From: an uncultured beta proteobacterium
GTDB taxonomy: Bacteria > Pseudomonadota > Gammaproteobacteria > Burkholderiales > Burkholderiaceae_C
NCBI GenBank assembly: GCA_903930255.1
Contig: CAIYYA010000255.1
Span: 1 to 64,000, forward strand
DNA length: 64,000 bases
Direction of reading: 5' to 3'
In this document: positions 17,354 to 28,015 of the stretch, piece by piece
Layout of the letters: each line of letters opens with the position of its first letter
How positions within the stretch are numbered: position 1 is the first letter of the stretch
Made by a program: the position numbers and the translations under genes
The notes under the pieces: model-generated
What the model was told of the DNA's origin: nothing
The model's database searches: none
Seen by the model: the letters and a program-made list of their open reading frames with translations, nothing else

Positions 17354-20300
17354 TCATTCAGTGAGTTGGATACGGGCCTGCGCAGCGGCTTTGCTAAGTG
17401 TGCTCAGTGCCTCTGAAAAGTCATAGTTGTGCACCTGCTGCTGCAGCAGCTCAAAGGCTTCACCCAAACCCAGGCGAAACAGCGCCTCTTGCGATTGCAG
17501 CAGCATTTCAGCTTCGACGCTATCCGCTTGCAACAGGTCCAGCAGTTGCTGGCTCTGTTGCTGCAGTTGCAACGCATCGACCACGGTTGTACTTGGCAGA
17601 TTGACAGGTGTGCAATCGGGTGCCAAGGCCAACCGCAAACCCTGTTCGAGCTCAAACAGGTGTGTTAAAAGTTGCGCGCACAAAGCGCTGGGCGTGTTCA
17701 CCTGGCCAGTTTGCGCAACGGTCTGGTTCAATAGGTGCTCGACTTCGGCGCACAGGGTGCTGCATTGGCTGGCACCAATGTTGCCGGAAACCCCTTTGAG
17801 GTTGTGCACCATGCGTTCGGCGTGCTCAAGCTCACCCGCCGCGAGCGCTTGCTGCAACAGCTGCGGCAGGCGGCGGATGCTTTGAAAAAACTTGGCCAGC
17901 AAGTTTTGATACAAGGCCTTGTTGCCAGCGCACAGGCGTAACCCCAAGGCAGTGTCAACACCGGCAATGCGCAGATCGAGCAACTGATTTGCTTCAAATT
18001 CTGTAGCTTTCTGCGCTTGCTGGACGGGCGCTAGAGCCCAATTTTGTGTTGATTCTAGGCGTGATTTCAAGGACAAATCAGTCACCGGTTTACCCCAGTC
18101 TGCCAAGCACTTGTAGAGCGTGTCGGGGTCAATTGGTTTGCTCAGATGGGCGTTCATGCCCTCGCTCAAACAGCGTTGGGCTTCCTGTGCCGAGGCGTGG
18201 GCAGTCAGGGCAATAATGGGCAAGTCGTTAAAACGCACCTGCTGGCGTAGCGCCAGGGTGGCTTGGTGGCCGTCCATCACCGGCATTTGCAGATCCATCA
18301 GCACCAGCGACCAGGGCAGCAAATCGCCGGCATCTTGCAGCAGGTCGAGTGCTTGTTGACCGTTGTCTGCCAGCATCACTTGCACGCCCATCGACTCCAT
18401 CAGCTCACGCGCAATTTGCTGGTTGATCTCGTTGTCTTCAACCAGCAGAACGCGCAGACCAGCAAGTTTCTCGTTTGAATGGGTTGCCAGTGTGCTGGCT
18501 TGCAAAGTCACCGACTCGGGGTGAATCAGGCCGACCAGTGTGTCCCACATGCGCGATTGGCTGACCGGTTTGTCCAAAATTGCACGGGCGCCAGCTTGGG
18601 TGCCGGCATTGCGAGCTTCGTCGGCTCCAAAAGCGGTCACCATCACCACCGCAGGCTGATGCGTTAGCGTGGGGTCTTGCACAATGCGCCGGGTTGCTTC
18701 GATGCCATCCACGCCGGGCATTTGCCAGTCCATCAGCACCAATTCATAGGGGTCTTGCAAATCAGCGCTGTGCAAAGCGTTGAGTCCCGCAATGGCGTTG
18801 CTGGCTGCATCTACGCGCAGGCCCAAGCTGGTCAGTTGCTCGATCAGAATTTGTCGGGCCGTGTCGTTGTCGTCCACCACCAGTGCACGGATATTTCGTT
18901 GCATCGGCGACCTGACCGGTGCATGAGCTTGCTGCTCGGGCAGGTCGAACCACGCCGTCAGGCTGAATGTGCTGCCCACGCCGGGTTCAGAAACCACCGC
19001 AATCTGCCCGTCCATCATTTCAACAAAACGCTTGGAAATTGCCAGACCCAAGCCGGTGCCGCCAAAGCGACGTGTGGTGGAGCTATCGGCCTGTGAGAAT
19101 GACTTAAACAAACCACTGCATTGCTTTGCCGTCATACCAATGCCGGTGTCGGCCACTGAAACCTTCAACTGCACCCGATTCAAATCGTATGCCTGTCCCG
19201 TCATTCCTTGCTGACGCTGCCCCACCTCCAGCGTCAGCGTCACCTGGCCTCGCTCGGTAAATTTAATGGCGTTACTGGTCAGGTTGGTCAATATCTGCTT
19301 AAAACGTGTGGCATCGCCGATGAGTGCTTGGGGTACGTCGGGTTTCACCCTGATCAGGAATTCAAGACTCTTTTCTTGGGTTTTGGGCGCAACCAGTGTG
19401 CTCAAACTGTCCAGCACGTTGTCGAGCCAAAAAGGGGCTGACTCGAGAGTCATTTTGTCAGCTTCAATTTTTGAATAATCCAGAATGTCGTTGATGATGC
19501 CGAGCAACGCCTTGCCTTCTGAATTGATTTTTGACAGGTAGTCACGCTGTCGGTCTGACAGCTCGGTTTTTAGCGCTAGGTGCGACAAACCAATCACGGC
19601 ATTCATGGGCGTGCGAATTTCGTGACTCATGTTGGCCAGAAATTCGCTCTTGGCGCGCGTGGCTTGCTCTGCTTGCTGCTTGGCCTGCTCTGCCACCTCA
19701 AATTGAAGCTGCAATTCATGGGCCTGGCTTTTCAGCTCTTCTTGCTGCATGCGCAACTCTTCCTCAGACTGTTGCAAATCGTGCGCCTGCTCCTGGGTTT
19801 GCGTGAGCAAGTCACGCGTGACCCGGTTGCGCTCCAAAATTTCCAGACTCAGCGCCACCAGCGGCAACATTTCGTTGAGTAGCGCCTGATGGCGTGCGTC
19901 AAACGCGTTGACTGTGCACAACTCCATAACGCCCAGCACTTTGCCTGTGACCGCGCTGACGACGGGAACAATGCGCACGCTGCACGCCAGGGTGTCGAGC
20001 ACGCCAGAGTGCACGCGCATCTGGTGCTGGCTGACCGGTGCAACATCGATCGCCTTGGCCTGCAGGGCACATTGCCCAACCAAACCTTCGCCCAGTGCGA
20101 ATGTCGGTGTTAAGGTGTTGCTAGCAGCCACACCTGCACCGCCTGCAAAGTGGTAACTCTGTAGGCGCTGGTTCCAGACATACAGCAGCCCGGTCTGTGC
20201 GCCGGTCAGTGGGGTCAATTGCGTCATCAAGGTGCCAGCAAATTCATTGACGCGATCAATCGATAAGACACTGGATGAGATGGTGGCTGTGTTGGATTTG

Positions 20301-21136
20301 ACCCAGCGAACGGTTTCAACCTCGCGCGCGGCTTGTTGCAAGACTGATACCGAACGTGCCATGGCACCCACTTCGTTTTGAAAATCGGTGTGCAAAACAA
20401 CTTGATCAAGTTGCCCACTGGCGATGTCCTCGATGTTGCGGCGCAGTCGATCAAGGGGGCGTCTCACCGATGCGCCAAGCAATACGCCGACGCCTAAACC
20501 AGCGGACAGACCCAGTAATAGCAAGACCAGACTCAGTCGTTCGCTACCCAGAGAAAACGCTTCGGCACTTTGCCAGGTCAAAAACGCGGTTTCCTCTTTG
20601 TTTTTGACCAGTTGCCCCATCAGGCGGTCGGTCTCTTCAAACACGCTCACATTGTTGGCGTTAAAGAGCAAGCTGGCCGTGGCATCCGAGCGAAATTGTG
20701 GGTTCTCTGCGATATGGGTCAAAATTTGATCGACGTTTTGCAGATAAAGCCGCACCGTGTCATATGTGGTCACCAGCAGCAGCTTGTTTTTTTCTGTCAC
20801 AAAATGGCTTTTGCTGGACTCCAGGTTGGACAACATCAGTTGCCGAGCTGTCGTCAAGGTTTGCAGCGCTGCGGCTCGATCTTTGGCTGTGGGTGCCAGC
20901 ATCATTTGGCGCAAAGAGCGGCCGACCTCCATCAAATGTGTATTCGCCTCTTTCATTTGTGAAACACCCAGCAGCTCTTGCTGGTACATCAGGCGCACCT
21001 GCTCGGCTTGCATGCGGTTGCTGTAAATGGCGTGTGAACCGATCAGCGCCGTTATGCACAGCAGCAGCCCAATGCCCCAGCCGAGTTTTTTGCTGAGGTT
21101 CAGTTTTTCAAGAAAGTTCATAAAATTGTTCATCAT
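17354..21136 (-). CDS. Hybrid sensor histidine kinase: TM sensor–HAMP–GAF–HisKA–HATPase–REC–REC–HPt
   Basis: This 1260-residue hub protein has a membrane helix near 18-38, a four-helix-type periplasmic region, a second helix near 200-222, HAMP to about 270, GAF at 285-435, a Gln/Glu-rich coiled coil at 440-495, and HisKA with His505 ([16 protein letters not shown]). The HATPase has DTGIGM and GGTGLGLAI. Receiver 1 has Asp803 (LMDWQMPG), receiver 2 Asp948 ([11 protein letters not shown]), and the C-terminal HPt has His1111 (MVHNLKG). The chain allows a four-step phosphorelay. The linker between receiver 2 and HPt (about 1029-1048) is encoded by a copy of the palindromic repeat. Its start overlaps the upstream kinase stop (ATGATGA), and the HD-GYP regulator follows by four bases. 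Confidence 0.93.
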   Translation of the reverse strand: MMNNFMNFLEKLNLSKKLGWGIGLLLCITALIGSHAIYSNRMQAEQVRLMYQQELLGVSQMKEANTHLMEVGRSLRQMMLAPTAKDRAAALQTLTTARQLMLSNLESSKSHFVTEKNKLLLVTTYDTVRLYLQNVDQILTHIAENPQFRSDATASLLFNANNVSVFEETDRLMGQLVKNKEETAFLTWQSAEAFSLGSERLSLVLLLLGLSAGLGVGVLLGASVRRPLDRLRRNIEDIASGQLDQVVLHTDFQNEVGAMARSVSVLQQAAREVETVRWVKSNTATISSSVLSIDRVNEFAGTLMTQLTPLTGAQTGLLYVWNQRLQSYHFAGGAGVAASNTLTPTFALGEGLVGQCALQAKAIDVAPVSQHQMRVHSGVLDTLACSVRIVPVVSAVTGKVLGVMELCTVNAFDARHQALLNEMLPLVALSLEILERNRVTRDLLTQTQEQAHDLQQSEEELRMQQEELKSQAHELQLQFEVAEQAKQQAEQATRAKSEFLANMSHEIRTPMNAVIGLSHLALKTELSDRQRDYLSKINSEGKALLGIINDILDYSKIEADKMTLESAPFWLDNVLDSLSTLVAPKTQEKSLEFLIRVKPDVPQALIGDATRFKQILTNLTSNAIKFTERGQVTLTLEVGQRQQGMTGQAYDLNRVQLKVSVADTGIGMTAKQCSGLFKSFSQADSSTTRRFGGTGLGLAISKRFVEMMDGQIAVVSEPGVGSTFSLTAWFDLPEQQAHAPVRSPMQRNIRALVVDDNDTARQILIEQLTSLGLRVDAASNAIAGLNALHSADLQDPYELVLMDWQMPGVDGIEATRRIVQDPTLTHQPAVVMVTAFGADEARNAGTQAGARAILDKPVSQSRMWDTLVGLIHPESVTLQASTLATHSNEKLAGLRVLLVEDNEINQQIARELMESMGVQVMLADNGQQALDLLQDAGDLLPWSLVLMDLQMPVMDGHQATLALRQQVRFNDLPIIALTAHASAQEAQRCLSEGMNAHLSKPIDPDTLYKCLADWGKPVTDLSLKSRLESTQNWALAPVQQAQKATEFEANQLLDLRIAGVDTALGLRLCAGNKALYQNLLAKFFQSIRRLPQLLQQALAAGELEHAERMVHNLKGVSGNIGASQCSTLCAEVEHLLNQTVAQTGQVNTPSALCAQLLTHLFELEQGLRLALAPDCTPVNLPSTTVVDALQLQQQSQQLLDLLQADSVEAEMLLQSQEALFRLGLGEAFELLQQQVHNYDFSEALSTLSKAAAQARIQLTE
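18002..18049 (+). repeat. Dispersed palindromic repeat, copy C, inside the hybrid kinase gene
   Basis: On the plus strand it reads TGTAGCTTTCTGCGCTTGC then GGACGGGCGCTAGAGCCCAA, a close match to the family consensus. The gene is on the other strand, where the repeat is translated in frame as [15 protein letters not shown] between receiver 2 and the HPt domain, a place that tolerates insertion. Copies F and H are translated in the same frame and direction. Confidence 0.7.
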
Positions 21137-22914
21137 GCAGCTTTCTGGGGTAATTCAAACCAGAAGGTGCTGCCTTGCCCGGGTGTGCTGAGCACCCCCA
21201 TACGCCCGTGCATCAGCGTCACCAAGTTACGCCAGATCACCAGCCCCAGACCAATGCCGCCATATTGGCGGGTCATGCTCCCATCGCCTTGGACAAAGGG
21301 ATAAAACAACCGCTCGCGCACGCTGTCGGTCAAGCCAATGCCGGTGTCGCGAACTTCAAAGCGTAAGCTGGCCTGGGTTTCTGCATCTGCAGTTACAGCA
21401 CTGACCACCAGATCGATCCTGCCGGCAGCGGTGAACTTGACAGCGTTGTCGAGCAATATCTGCAAGCATTGGCGTAATCGGCGTTCGTCACCAAGGAGTT
21501 CTTCTGGTACGACCGGATCAACGCTGCAGCAAAGAGCCAATTTTTTGGCTTGCGCCTTGGGAGCAATCTGGGATTCGAGTGACTGAACGACGACTCGCAA
21601 GGCAAAAGCTCGCTTTTCGATACCCATGTGACCGCTGTCGATTATTGAAAAATCGAGGGCTTTCTCAATGACTTGCATGTAATCCTGAGCTGAATTGACG
21701 ATGTGGTTGACAAACATGGATTGCTGGCTCGTGAGTTCGGTGTCTTGCAACAATTGCCCCAAGCCGATCACTGCGTTCATGGGCGTGCGCATTTCGTGGC
21801 TAATCCCCGACAAAAACGCTGATTTCAAGCGCGAGCTTTCTTGCGCTCGCTCGAGCAACTCGAGCATTGACGATTCGGCCAGCTTGCGTTCACTGATGTC
21901 GTGTTGCACCGATATCCGGAACCAGCCTATGTCGCCAACCACCTGGGCAATGTCGATTTCGCTCCATGAATGCTCACCATTTTTTTTGTAATAGATCAGC
22001 TCCGCATGCACGGGTTGCCACTGCGACAACGCTTGGTTTATGCGCTCGAGCTCGCTGAGTTGCGTTAAGGGGCCTCGCAGCAAGCTGGGGCTCTTGCCCA
22101 AAACCTCGCTGCGGCTATAACCCGTCATGCGTTCAAATGCGTCGTTGACAAAAACAATGCGCGGATGGGGCACCTCAAACGGCAGCACTTGCGTGATGAC
22201 GACCACCTCACTGAGTTTGGCAATGCACAGCTCCAACATGCGGCGTTGATCTTCGGTCTTTTTCAATGCATTCTCTGCAGCGCGGCGCAGCGTGATGTCG
22301 CGGCCAATGCCCTGCACGCCGGTTAAATTGCCTGCAGCATCCCACACCGGGGTTTTGATGATTTCAAATAGGCTGGGCTTGCCACCTTGGGCTGGGGTGT
22401 GCCATTCTTCCGTTGCCAAGGGTTTGCGTGCAGCGATGGCTTGGCGGTCGTTGGCACGGTAGTGCTCAGCGTGCTCCGGCGTGCTCAGGTCAAAGTCGGT
22501 TTTTCCTACAATCAGTTCACGCGGAGTGGCCATATATTGTTCAAACGGCAAGTTGCAGCTCAGGTAAATGCCGTTGACGTCTTTCACCCAAACCAAATCC
22601 GGACTGACTTCGATCAGATCATGCATTTGCTGCGTGACAGATTGCAGGTCAGTCGTTTTGCTGGCTATTTTTTTATTCAGTACGGCAGTTTCTGCTTGAC
22701 TTACCAGCTCGAGTTCACGCTTGAGCTTCATCACCCATAGGCCAAGACCCAGCAGAAGCAAGGAGAAGCCGATTTGAATGGGATGCATGAATTGGGTTAC
22801 TGCGCTATCGGGCAGAAGTAACTCAAAAAGCATCAGACTCATCAAAACCAGCACGAGCCCCAGCAGTAGCCCAATTACGCCGGTCAGGCGGTTAAATAAT
22901 TCAAGTAATTTCAT
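21133..22914 (-). CDS. Membrane-anchored PAS sensor histidine kinase
   Basis: Two membrane helices (about 12-35 and 46-63) with a very short external loop precede two PAS domains (about 95-215 and 225-345), the second with [19 protein letters not shown]. HisKA has His373 in [17 protein letters not shown]. The HATPase domain shows [18 protein letters not shown] and GGIGLGLVI. The 593-residue protein ends after the ATPase with no receiver. Its stop overlaps the start of the hybrid kinase by four bases, so the two are translationally coupled and may work as a pair. The core is of the hybrid type, not the paralogous set at 11571, 13438 and 22921. Confidence 0.88.
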   Translation of the reverse strand: MKLLELFNRLTGVIGLLLGLVLVLMSLMLFELLLPDSAVTQFMHPIQIGFSLLLLGLGLWVMKLKRELELVSQAETAVLNKKIASKTTDLQSVTQQMHDLIEVSPDLVWVKDVNGIYLSCNLPFEQYMATPRELIVGKTDFDLSTPEHAEHYRANDRQAIAARKPLATEEWHTPAQGGKPSLFEIIKTPVWDAAGNLTGVQGIGRDITLRRAAENALKKTEDQRRMLELCIAKLSEVVVITQVLPFEVPHPRIVFVNDAFERMTGYSRSEVLGKSPSLLRGPLTQLSELERINQALSQWQPVHAELIYYKKNGEHSWSEIDIAQVVGDIGWFRISVQHDISERKLAESSMLELLERAQESSRLKSAFLSGISHEMRTPMNAVIGLGQLLQDTELTSQQSMFVNHIVNSAQDYMQVIEKALDFSIIDSGHMGIEKRAFALRVVVQSLESQIAPKAQAKKLALCCSVDPVVPEELLGDERRLRQCLQILLDNAVKFTAAGRIDLVVSAVTADAETQASLRFEVRDTGIGLTDSVRERLFYPFVQGDGSMTRQYGGIGLGLVIWRNLVTLMHGRMGVLSTPGQGSTFWFELPQKAA

Positions 22915-22920
22915 GGGGTG

Positions 22921-25032
22921 TTAGCTCAAGGTTGCGGGTCGGGTGTCTGGGTCGCGGCATAGCGCTGCGCTGTCAGAACTGTCTTGCAAAGTGGTGTAAG
23001 AGGGCAGGCATAGTTGCACTCGTGTGCCGTGACCAAGGTGGCTGTCAATCTTCAGTGTGCCGTGGTGCAGCTCTATGATTTCTTTGACGATGCTCATACC
23101 CAAGCCAGTTCCTAATATTTTGCCCGACGTGTCAGCGCGGTAAAAGCGCTCGCAAACCCGCGCCAGTTGCTCTGGTGTCATGCCGATACCGTAGTCAACG
23201 ATTTCAATGCAGACCTTGGGCGTTTGCTCGGCTTCGTTGTGAAGCCAGGCTCTGATGTGCACTAGGCCGCCCTGGGGCGAGTATTTGTAGGCGTTTGAGA
23301 TGACGTTGAGCAGAGCCTGACGCAGCTTGCCAGCATCGGCCATCAAAAACAATGGTTGCGCTGGCATGTCGAGTTCTGCCACCGCTCGACCGTTGGGCAA
23401 GGGGTAGCTTTTGAGTAACTCAACCAGCAGTTCTTGCAGGTCAACCTGGGTGTAGCGAAAGTCTTTGTCGCGGCGTGCTTCGATGCGAGCCAAGTCCAGC
23501 AGCTCGTTCAAAATGTTGGCCATCAATTGCGATTGCCGGTAAATGGTGTCAAGAAACTCCCGCTGGGTGTCGGGGTCATACGTTTCATGTAGCAAAATTT
23601 CCGAATACCCCAAAATGCTGGCCATGGGGGTGCGTAGTTCGTGAGCAGCGATGGACAAAAACTCGCTTTTCATGTGGTCGACTTCAGTTTCGTGGGTAAC
23701 GTCACGCAGGTACAAAATTTGTGACACCTGGTTGGAGTCACTGCAGCTCATGCCAATTTGCAAAACCCGTTTGCCCGGCGCGTCGAGTTCGACGATCTCG
23801 CGCTGGTTTGGTTTGCCGCCTGAGACCTTGGCGCGCAAGGCTGAAACGCCAATAAATGGCGTTGCAGGTGTGCACCGTTGGGCGAGCCAGCTAGAAAAAT
23901 CGCGTTCGTTCATGCCCTCTAATTGGGTGCCAGCTTGCCCTGTCAGTTGGGTGAACGCCGTGCTGACGTATTTGATTCGTTTGTTGGCATCAAAAGAGAC
24001 AAAGCCATCAGGACTTAACTCAAAGATGGCGTTGAGTTGTTCGTTACGTTCTTCGATCTGGCGCTGCGCCTGCTGGCGAATGCTGATCTCGCGGCGTAAC
24101 TGGCGCAAGTAGCGCGTTAGCGCGGCGGCCAGCGCCAAAATCAGCAAACTCACCATGGCGGCTTGCAACCACAGCGCTTGTTTGGCATTGTTGTGATTGG
24201 TCAACAGGTATTGGGTGTCGAGGCCATTAACCACCACCAGTTGGTAGCCAGGTATTTTGCGAAAGTAATAAAGCCGCTCGATGCCGTCCACCACCGAACG
24301 GTTGGTGTAACCGCCTTCGAGTTGGCCTTGACTGATGCGTTGAAACATGGGTGCATTGATCGCGTTCGAGCCAAACTCTTCTTTGTTGCCCACTTTGCGA
24401 ACCCGTGCAATGCCGTCAAGACCATACAGCGCCACCACGCCCTGACTGCCTAATTTGAGTTCACCATAAAAGCGAGTGAAATAGTCGACCGCAATCGACA
24501 CCACCACCACCCCGGCAAACTCACCATTTGGCCGATTGATGCGCCGGGTCAACTGAATCGACCATTTGCCACTGGCACGTCCGAGCACGGGTTTGGAGAC
24601 AAACAGCTCGCCGGTGTCGGCGGCTAGATGCACCTTGAAGTGCTCGCGATCAGACAAATCGAGCTTGCCGGTGACGGGCAAATTAGCCAGCACATAAATT
24701 CCTTTTGCATCAATGATGCCCACCTGGGGAAAAATCTCGGCATCGATCACGCCTTTGTCTGCCAGCTCTTTCAAATTGAGCTGGTTGCCAATCTCCAGAT
24801 AGCGTGATTGGATAAAGCGGATCACCTGGTCAGCACTGCGAAAGGTGCGGTTGGCGTGCTCTTGACTGACGCGCGTCAGGTTTGCCAGATCACGCTCGGC
24901 GCTGGCAATTTCTTTGCTCCGACTCTCGCTAGTCAGAGCAAACACATGCCACCAGGTCAGACCGAGCAGCACAGTGGCGGCTACCCAGAGCATGATCAGG
25001 GTGCGACGGTAGTTGGAGGCAATAGCGGGCAT
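22921..25032 (-). CDS. Sensor histidine kinase with periplasmic Cache domain and PAS domain
   Basis: The 703-residue protein has membrane helices near 12-32 and 288-306 bracketing a double-Cache sensor (motifs LSDREHFKVH, VSKPVLGRASGKWSIQLTRRI and GVVVVSIAVDYF), the fold that binds small metabolites outside the cell. PAS follows (330-445), then HisKA with His464 ([19 protein letters not shown]) and HATPase (DYGIGM, GTGLGMS). The PAS plus core is paralogous to the kinases at 11571 and 13438. It lies six bases before the next kinase gene and 69 bases after the cyclase gene. It is the only Cache receptor in the locus, so it probably supplies the extracellular small-molecule input. Confidence 0.9.
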   Translation of the reverse strand: MPAIASNYRRTLIMLWVAATVLLGLTWWHVFALTSESRSKEIASAERDLANLTRVSQEHANRTFRSADQVIRFIQSRYLEIGNQLNLKELADKGVIDAEIFPQVGIIDAKGIYVLANLPVTGKLDLSDREHFKVHLAADTGELFVSKPVLGRASGKWSIQLTRRINRPNGEFAGVVVVSIAVDYFTRFYGELKLGSQGVVALYGLDGIARVRKVGNKEEFGSNAINAPMFQRISQGQLEGGYTNRSVVDGIERLYYFRKIPGYQLVVVNGLDTQYLLTNHNNAKQALWLQAAMVSLLILALAAALTRYLRQLRREISIRQQAQRQIEERNEQLNAIFELSPDGFVSFDANKRIKYVSTAFTQLTGQAGTQLEGMNERDFSSWLAQRCTPATPFIGVSALRAKVSGGKPNQREIVELDAPGKRVLQIGMSCSDSNQVSQILYLRDVTHETEVDHMKSEFLSIAAHELRTPMASILGYSEILLHETYDPDTQREFLDTIYRQSQLMANILNELLDLARIEARRDKDFRYTQVDLQELLVELLKSYPLPNGRAVAELDMPAQPLFLMADAGKLRQALLNVISNAYKYSPQGGLVHIRAWLHNEAEQTPKVCIEIVDYGIGMTPEQLARVCERFYRADTSGKILGTGLGMSIVKEIIELHHGTLKIDSHLGHGTRVQLCLPSYTTLQDSSDSAALCRDPDTRPATLS

Positions 25033-25101
25033 GGTGGTTTCTCGATTTTTGCGGGATCGCGTCGCTGCGTGTGTGGCATGGACGTGTTCTGCGAAGAGTG
25101 T

Positions 25102-26508
25102 TCAATCGTTTTGTTCGTCAAAAAAACAGAAACTGCTGCCAATGGCACGCTTGGCTGCATACATGGCACTGTCGGCATTTTTGAGCAGGGTGGCAATGTC
25201 AGTGCCATCTTGGGGGTAGCGTGCGCAGCCAATGCTGGCGCCTATCTCAAATTGCAGCTCGGACGCGTGGATGGGCTTGCGCAACTCAGAAAGAAGGGTG
25301 TTGGCGATGGCTTTAACATCTTTTGCACCGATGGTGTTTTGCAGCAGGATGACAAACTCGTCGCCACCCACGCGTGCTGCGGTGTCACCCAAGCGCACCG
25401 AGCGTTTCAGGCGACGCCCGACTTCTTGCAGCACCAGGTCACCGATTTCGTGACCATGCAGATCGTTGATCGCTTTGAAACGATCCAAATCGATAAAAAG
25501 CAGGCTTAACCCCGAGTCTTCGCGTTGCGCCTGGCTTAAGGCTTGGGTCATTCGGTCTTCCAGCAGCCGACGATTGGGCAACCCGGTGAGTGCATCATGG
25601 TAGGCTAATCGCGACAAATGTTCGATTGCACAGGTGTGGTTCGAGCTGTCGGCAAAAACCGAAATGAAACAGGTGATTTCACCAGCGGAGTTTTTGACAG
25701 CTCTGATGGTTTTCCATTCGGGGTAGATTTGGCCGTTTTTGCGGCGGTTGAAAAACTCACCTTCCCAAGAGCCCTGTTCGAGCAACTCGCTCCAAAAAGA
25801 CTGGTAAAAAGCCAGACCATGCAAACCCGAACTGAGAATGTGCGCGTTTTTGCCAATCACCTCACTGGCTTCGTAACCAGAAATACGACTGAATGTGTGA
25901 TTGGTGGCGCGCACAATGCCCTTCGCATCGGTAATCATGAGCCCTCTGCTGCTGTCTCGCAGCAACTCAAATTCGATGACTGTTTCGATGGTGTCATCGG
26001 TTGGGTGTTTGCTGGGCTGCAGTAGCCAGAAGGTTTCACGGCAATCCAACTTATTTAAGGGCACCATCAGCACACTCAGCCAGCGGGTGCTGTCGATTTC
26101 AATGGCATCAAACATTTCAAAGCGTCGCAGCTCGATGGCGGCGCTGTAGGTGGCTGCGTTCAGCGTTGCCAGCAGGGCGTTAAGTTGACCGCGCTGACGA
26201 TGGGGTGTCAGTTGCAATAGGGGCAGGCCATGCAGAGCACTTTCGTCCAAGCCCAGCAGTTGTTTAATCTCGGATTGCGCGTGCGTGATCAAGCCTTCGC
26301 GATCGGTGATCAGGTAGGGGATGCCGCTTTCGCTGAGATGGCTCATCAGCAAGTCACTGTGCAGTCCGTCGCGGCCTTGCGCCTGCAGCACGGCGAGGTG
26401 GCGCTTTTGCAAAACGCTGTGCTGCTCCATCAGATCCTGCAGGTCCTGTGCGTAGCGAAATAACTGGTTTCGCATTGCGTCAGGCTCGGTGACTGTTGGG
26501 GTGTTCAT
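25102..26508 (-). CDS. PAS–GGDEF diguanylate cyclase
   Basis: The N-terminus carries a coiled-coil segment NQLFRYAQDLQ..M.QH..LQKR, shared with the small membrane protein at 29875. Two PAS-like domains follow (about 50-155 and 165-290; FSRISGYEASEVIGKNAHIL), then GGDEF (about 300-465) with intact GGDEF catalytic motif and an RxxD inhibitory site (RLGD) five residues before it. It should make cyclic-di-GMP with product inhibition. The track begins at 26529; I prefer ATG 26508, whose ATGA overlaps the stop of the receiver gene, giving 468 residues. The lone receiver just upstream may control it through protein contact. It opposes the HD-GYP phosphodiesterase of the same operon. Confidence 0.9.
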   Translation of the reverse strand: MNTPTVTEPDAMRNQLFRYAQDLQDLMEQHSVLQKRHLAVLQAQGRDGLHSDLLMSHLSESGIPYLITDREGLITHAQSEIKQLLGLDESALHGLPLLQLTPHRQRGQLNALLATLNAATYSAAIELRRFEMFDAIEIDSTRWLSVLMVPLNKLDCRETFWLLQPSKHPTDDTIETVIEFELLRDSSRGLMITDAKGIVRATNHTFSRISGYEASEVIGKNAHILSSGLHGLAFYQSFWSELLEQGSWEGEFFNRRKNGQIYPEWKTIRAVKNSAGEITCFISVFADSSNHTCAIEHLSRLAYHDALTGLPNRRLLEDRMTQALSQAQREDSGLSLLFIDLDRFKAINDLHGHEIGDLVLQEVGRRLKRSVRLGDTAARVGGDEFVILLQNTIGAKDVKAIANTLLSELRKPIHASELQFEIGASIGCARYPQDGTDIATLLKNADSAMYAAKRAIGSSFCFFDEQND

Positions 26509-26867
26509 CCAAGCTTGCTTCGCACCCATGCCACCACTTGCAGTGGACTGAATGGCTTGATGAAATAGGCATCAGCCCCTCTGCTGCGTGCATCTTCGTG
26601 GTCGGCTGACTGACCTCGCGCGGTAATCATGGCGACCAGGCAGTCGCGGGTGCGCGCATTGGCTTTGATGGCGTCGAGCACCTGCAGGCCATCCATTTCG
26701 CCTGGCATCATGACATCGAGCAACACCACAGCTGGGTGATGCTGTTGCACCGCAGCCAGTGCGCTGTCGCCGTCTTCGGCCTCAATAATTTTGAAGTCCT
26801 TGCCCAAGGTGATGCTAAGCAAGCGACGGATGTCGGTGTGGTCGTCAACGATAAGGATGGTTTTCAT
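26505..26867 (-). CDS. Stand-alone response regulator receiver protein
   Basis: This single-domain receiver of 120 residues has the acidic pair VDDH at 8-9, phospho-acceptor Asp51 in VVLLDVMMPG, a Thr-Ala switch region and Lys in YFIKPF. It has no output domain, as in CheY or phosphorelay intermediates (Spo0F-like). It ends with an ATGA overlap into the diguanylate cyclase gene and starts 23 bases after the kinase-like gene. It could relay phosphate from the orthodox kinases to the hybrid kinase HPt or act directly on the cyclase; the sequence does not decide. Confidence 0.9.
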   Translation of the reverse strand: MKTILIVDDHTDIRRLLSITLGKDFKIIEAEDGDSALAAVQQHHPAVVLLDVMMPGEMDGLQVLDAIKANARTRDCLVAMITARGQSADHEDARSRGADAYFIKPFSPLQVVAWVRSKLG

Positions 26868-26890
26868 GGTGAGCTCCGTTCAGTAAAAGG

Positions 26891-28015
26891 TTAGTTTTGG
26901 TGCATCAGTTGGGCTAGATCGCTGGCGTAGGCCTGCTCTTGCAAAACGTGTGGGCAATCGATGCAAGAGGCGCGGCTGCGTTCGTGTGCCGGTAGGCCTG
27001 TGCCAAGCGTCAGGGTGAAAGATTCAAGACCATGGCTTGAGTTGTCATGGGGCGTGCTGTCGTTCAACAAGGTCAGCTTGAGCTGGCCGACATGCAGCTC
27101 GATGATGCGCTGGCACATCAGCATGTGAATCTTGGCATCGCGATGCTGCAAACCTGCGGTACTGTCGGATTGCGCCGTTGGGCGGGTCGGTAAATTGGTG
27201 TTGAGAGGCATCAGACTGGGCGCAACGCGGCCAGTCAAAACTATAAAGTTGCCCATCTGGCGCAGACCGATGTTGATTTGGCTACGCGCAGGTGCACTGT
27301 TTTTGAGCGCATCAAAGAGCACGCGCAAGGCATAGCCGAGCCATTGGGCGTGGCCATACACCACACCAAGTTCAACGCTCGCCGTCTCGAGAGCGAAATC
27401 TGGGCGATTGGCGCTGGAACTTGACCGAGCTAGCGCCATGGTGGCGCGCACAATGTCGGTCAGTGCCAGACGCTCGCTGCTGAAAACTTCGTCGCGACCG
27501 AGCAGTTGCGTGAGCTCAGAGACCGACTTCAACAGCGTTTCGACGCGTGTGCACTGGACGGCTACGCCGGCAGTGTCGAGTTCCTGTGACTCGGCTTTGC
27601 TGAGCATCATGCGCAGTAAACCGATTTGTGTTCTGGCTTCTTCGCCAAGCAGATTGACATACCCGATGTCTTGAATTTGGTTCAGTCGAAATTGGATAGT
27701 TGGGTAAATCTGGGTTGGCTCTGGTGCTATAAAAATTGCATATTCGAAAGCACCGTTTTTAATCAGCCAGGCAACCGCTGTGCGGTCAATTTTGTCAATT
27801 TGACTGTCCCATTGGCCGAGTTTGATGGGCAGCTCGATGCGTCCGCGTACTTCAAGGGGAATAAGATTTTTGAGCACGCTCAGCATGCTGCGGCATTGTT
27901 TGACCCAAGGCTCAGCGGCCTGATTTTGCGAAACAATTTGCGCCTGCCGATTCAGCAGGATGATGCCATCAGATAACTTGGCGAGCAATTCGGGGTTGAA
28001 GTTCAACAACATCAC
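26891..28015 (-). CDS. Degenerate histidine-kinase-like protein with N-terminal PAS-like segment
   Basis: I do not recognise a named family. Residues 1-40 (LLAKLSDGIILLNRQAQIVSQN) look like the start of a PAS domain. A segment GEEARTQIGLLRMML occupies the place and pattern of a dimerisation helix (compare HELRTPL) but has Glu where the phospho-acceptor His should be. A later LGYALRVLFDALKNSA resembles an ATPase N-box helix without a clear Asn, and no G boxes follow. This suggests a 374-residue kinase-derived scaffold without catalysis. The start is GTG 28015 (GTGA overlap with the HDOD gene) or ATG 28012. The C-terminus has a CIDCPH motif of unknown purpose. Confidence 0.6.
   Translation of the reverse strand: MMLLNFNPELLAKLSDGIILLNRQAQIVSQNQAAEPWVKQCRSMLSVLKNLIPLEVRGRIELPIKLGQWDSQIDKIDRTAVAWLIKNGAFEYAIFIAPEPTQIYPTIQFRLNQIQDIGYVNLLGEEARTQIGLLRMMLSKAESQELDTAGVAVQCTRVETLLKSVSELTQLLGRDEVFSSERLALTDIVRATMALARSSSSANRPDFALETASVELGVVYGHAQWLGYALRVLFDALKNSAPARSQINIGLRQMGNFIVLTGRVAPSLMPLNTNLPTRPTAQSDSTAGLQHRDAKIHMLMCQRIIELHVGQLKLTLLNDSTPHDNSSHGLESFTLTLGTGLPAHERSRASCIDCPHVLQEQAYASDLAQLMHQN

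Noticed and set aside
27720-27750. Partial palindromic-repeat-like sequence in the kinase-like gene
   Set aside because: Only about 15 bases match one end of the repeat; it could be chance.
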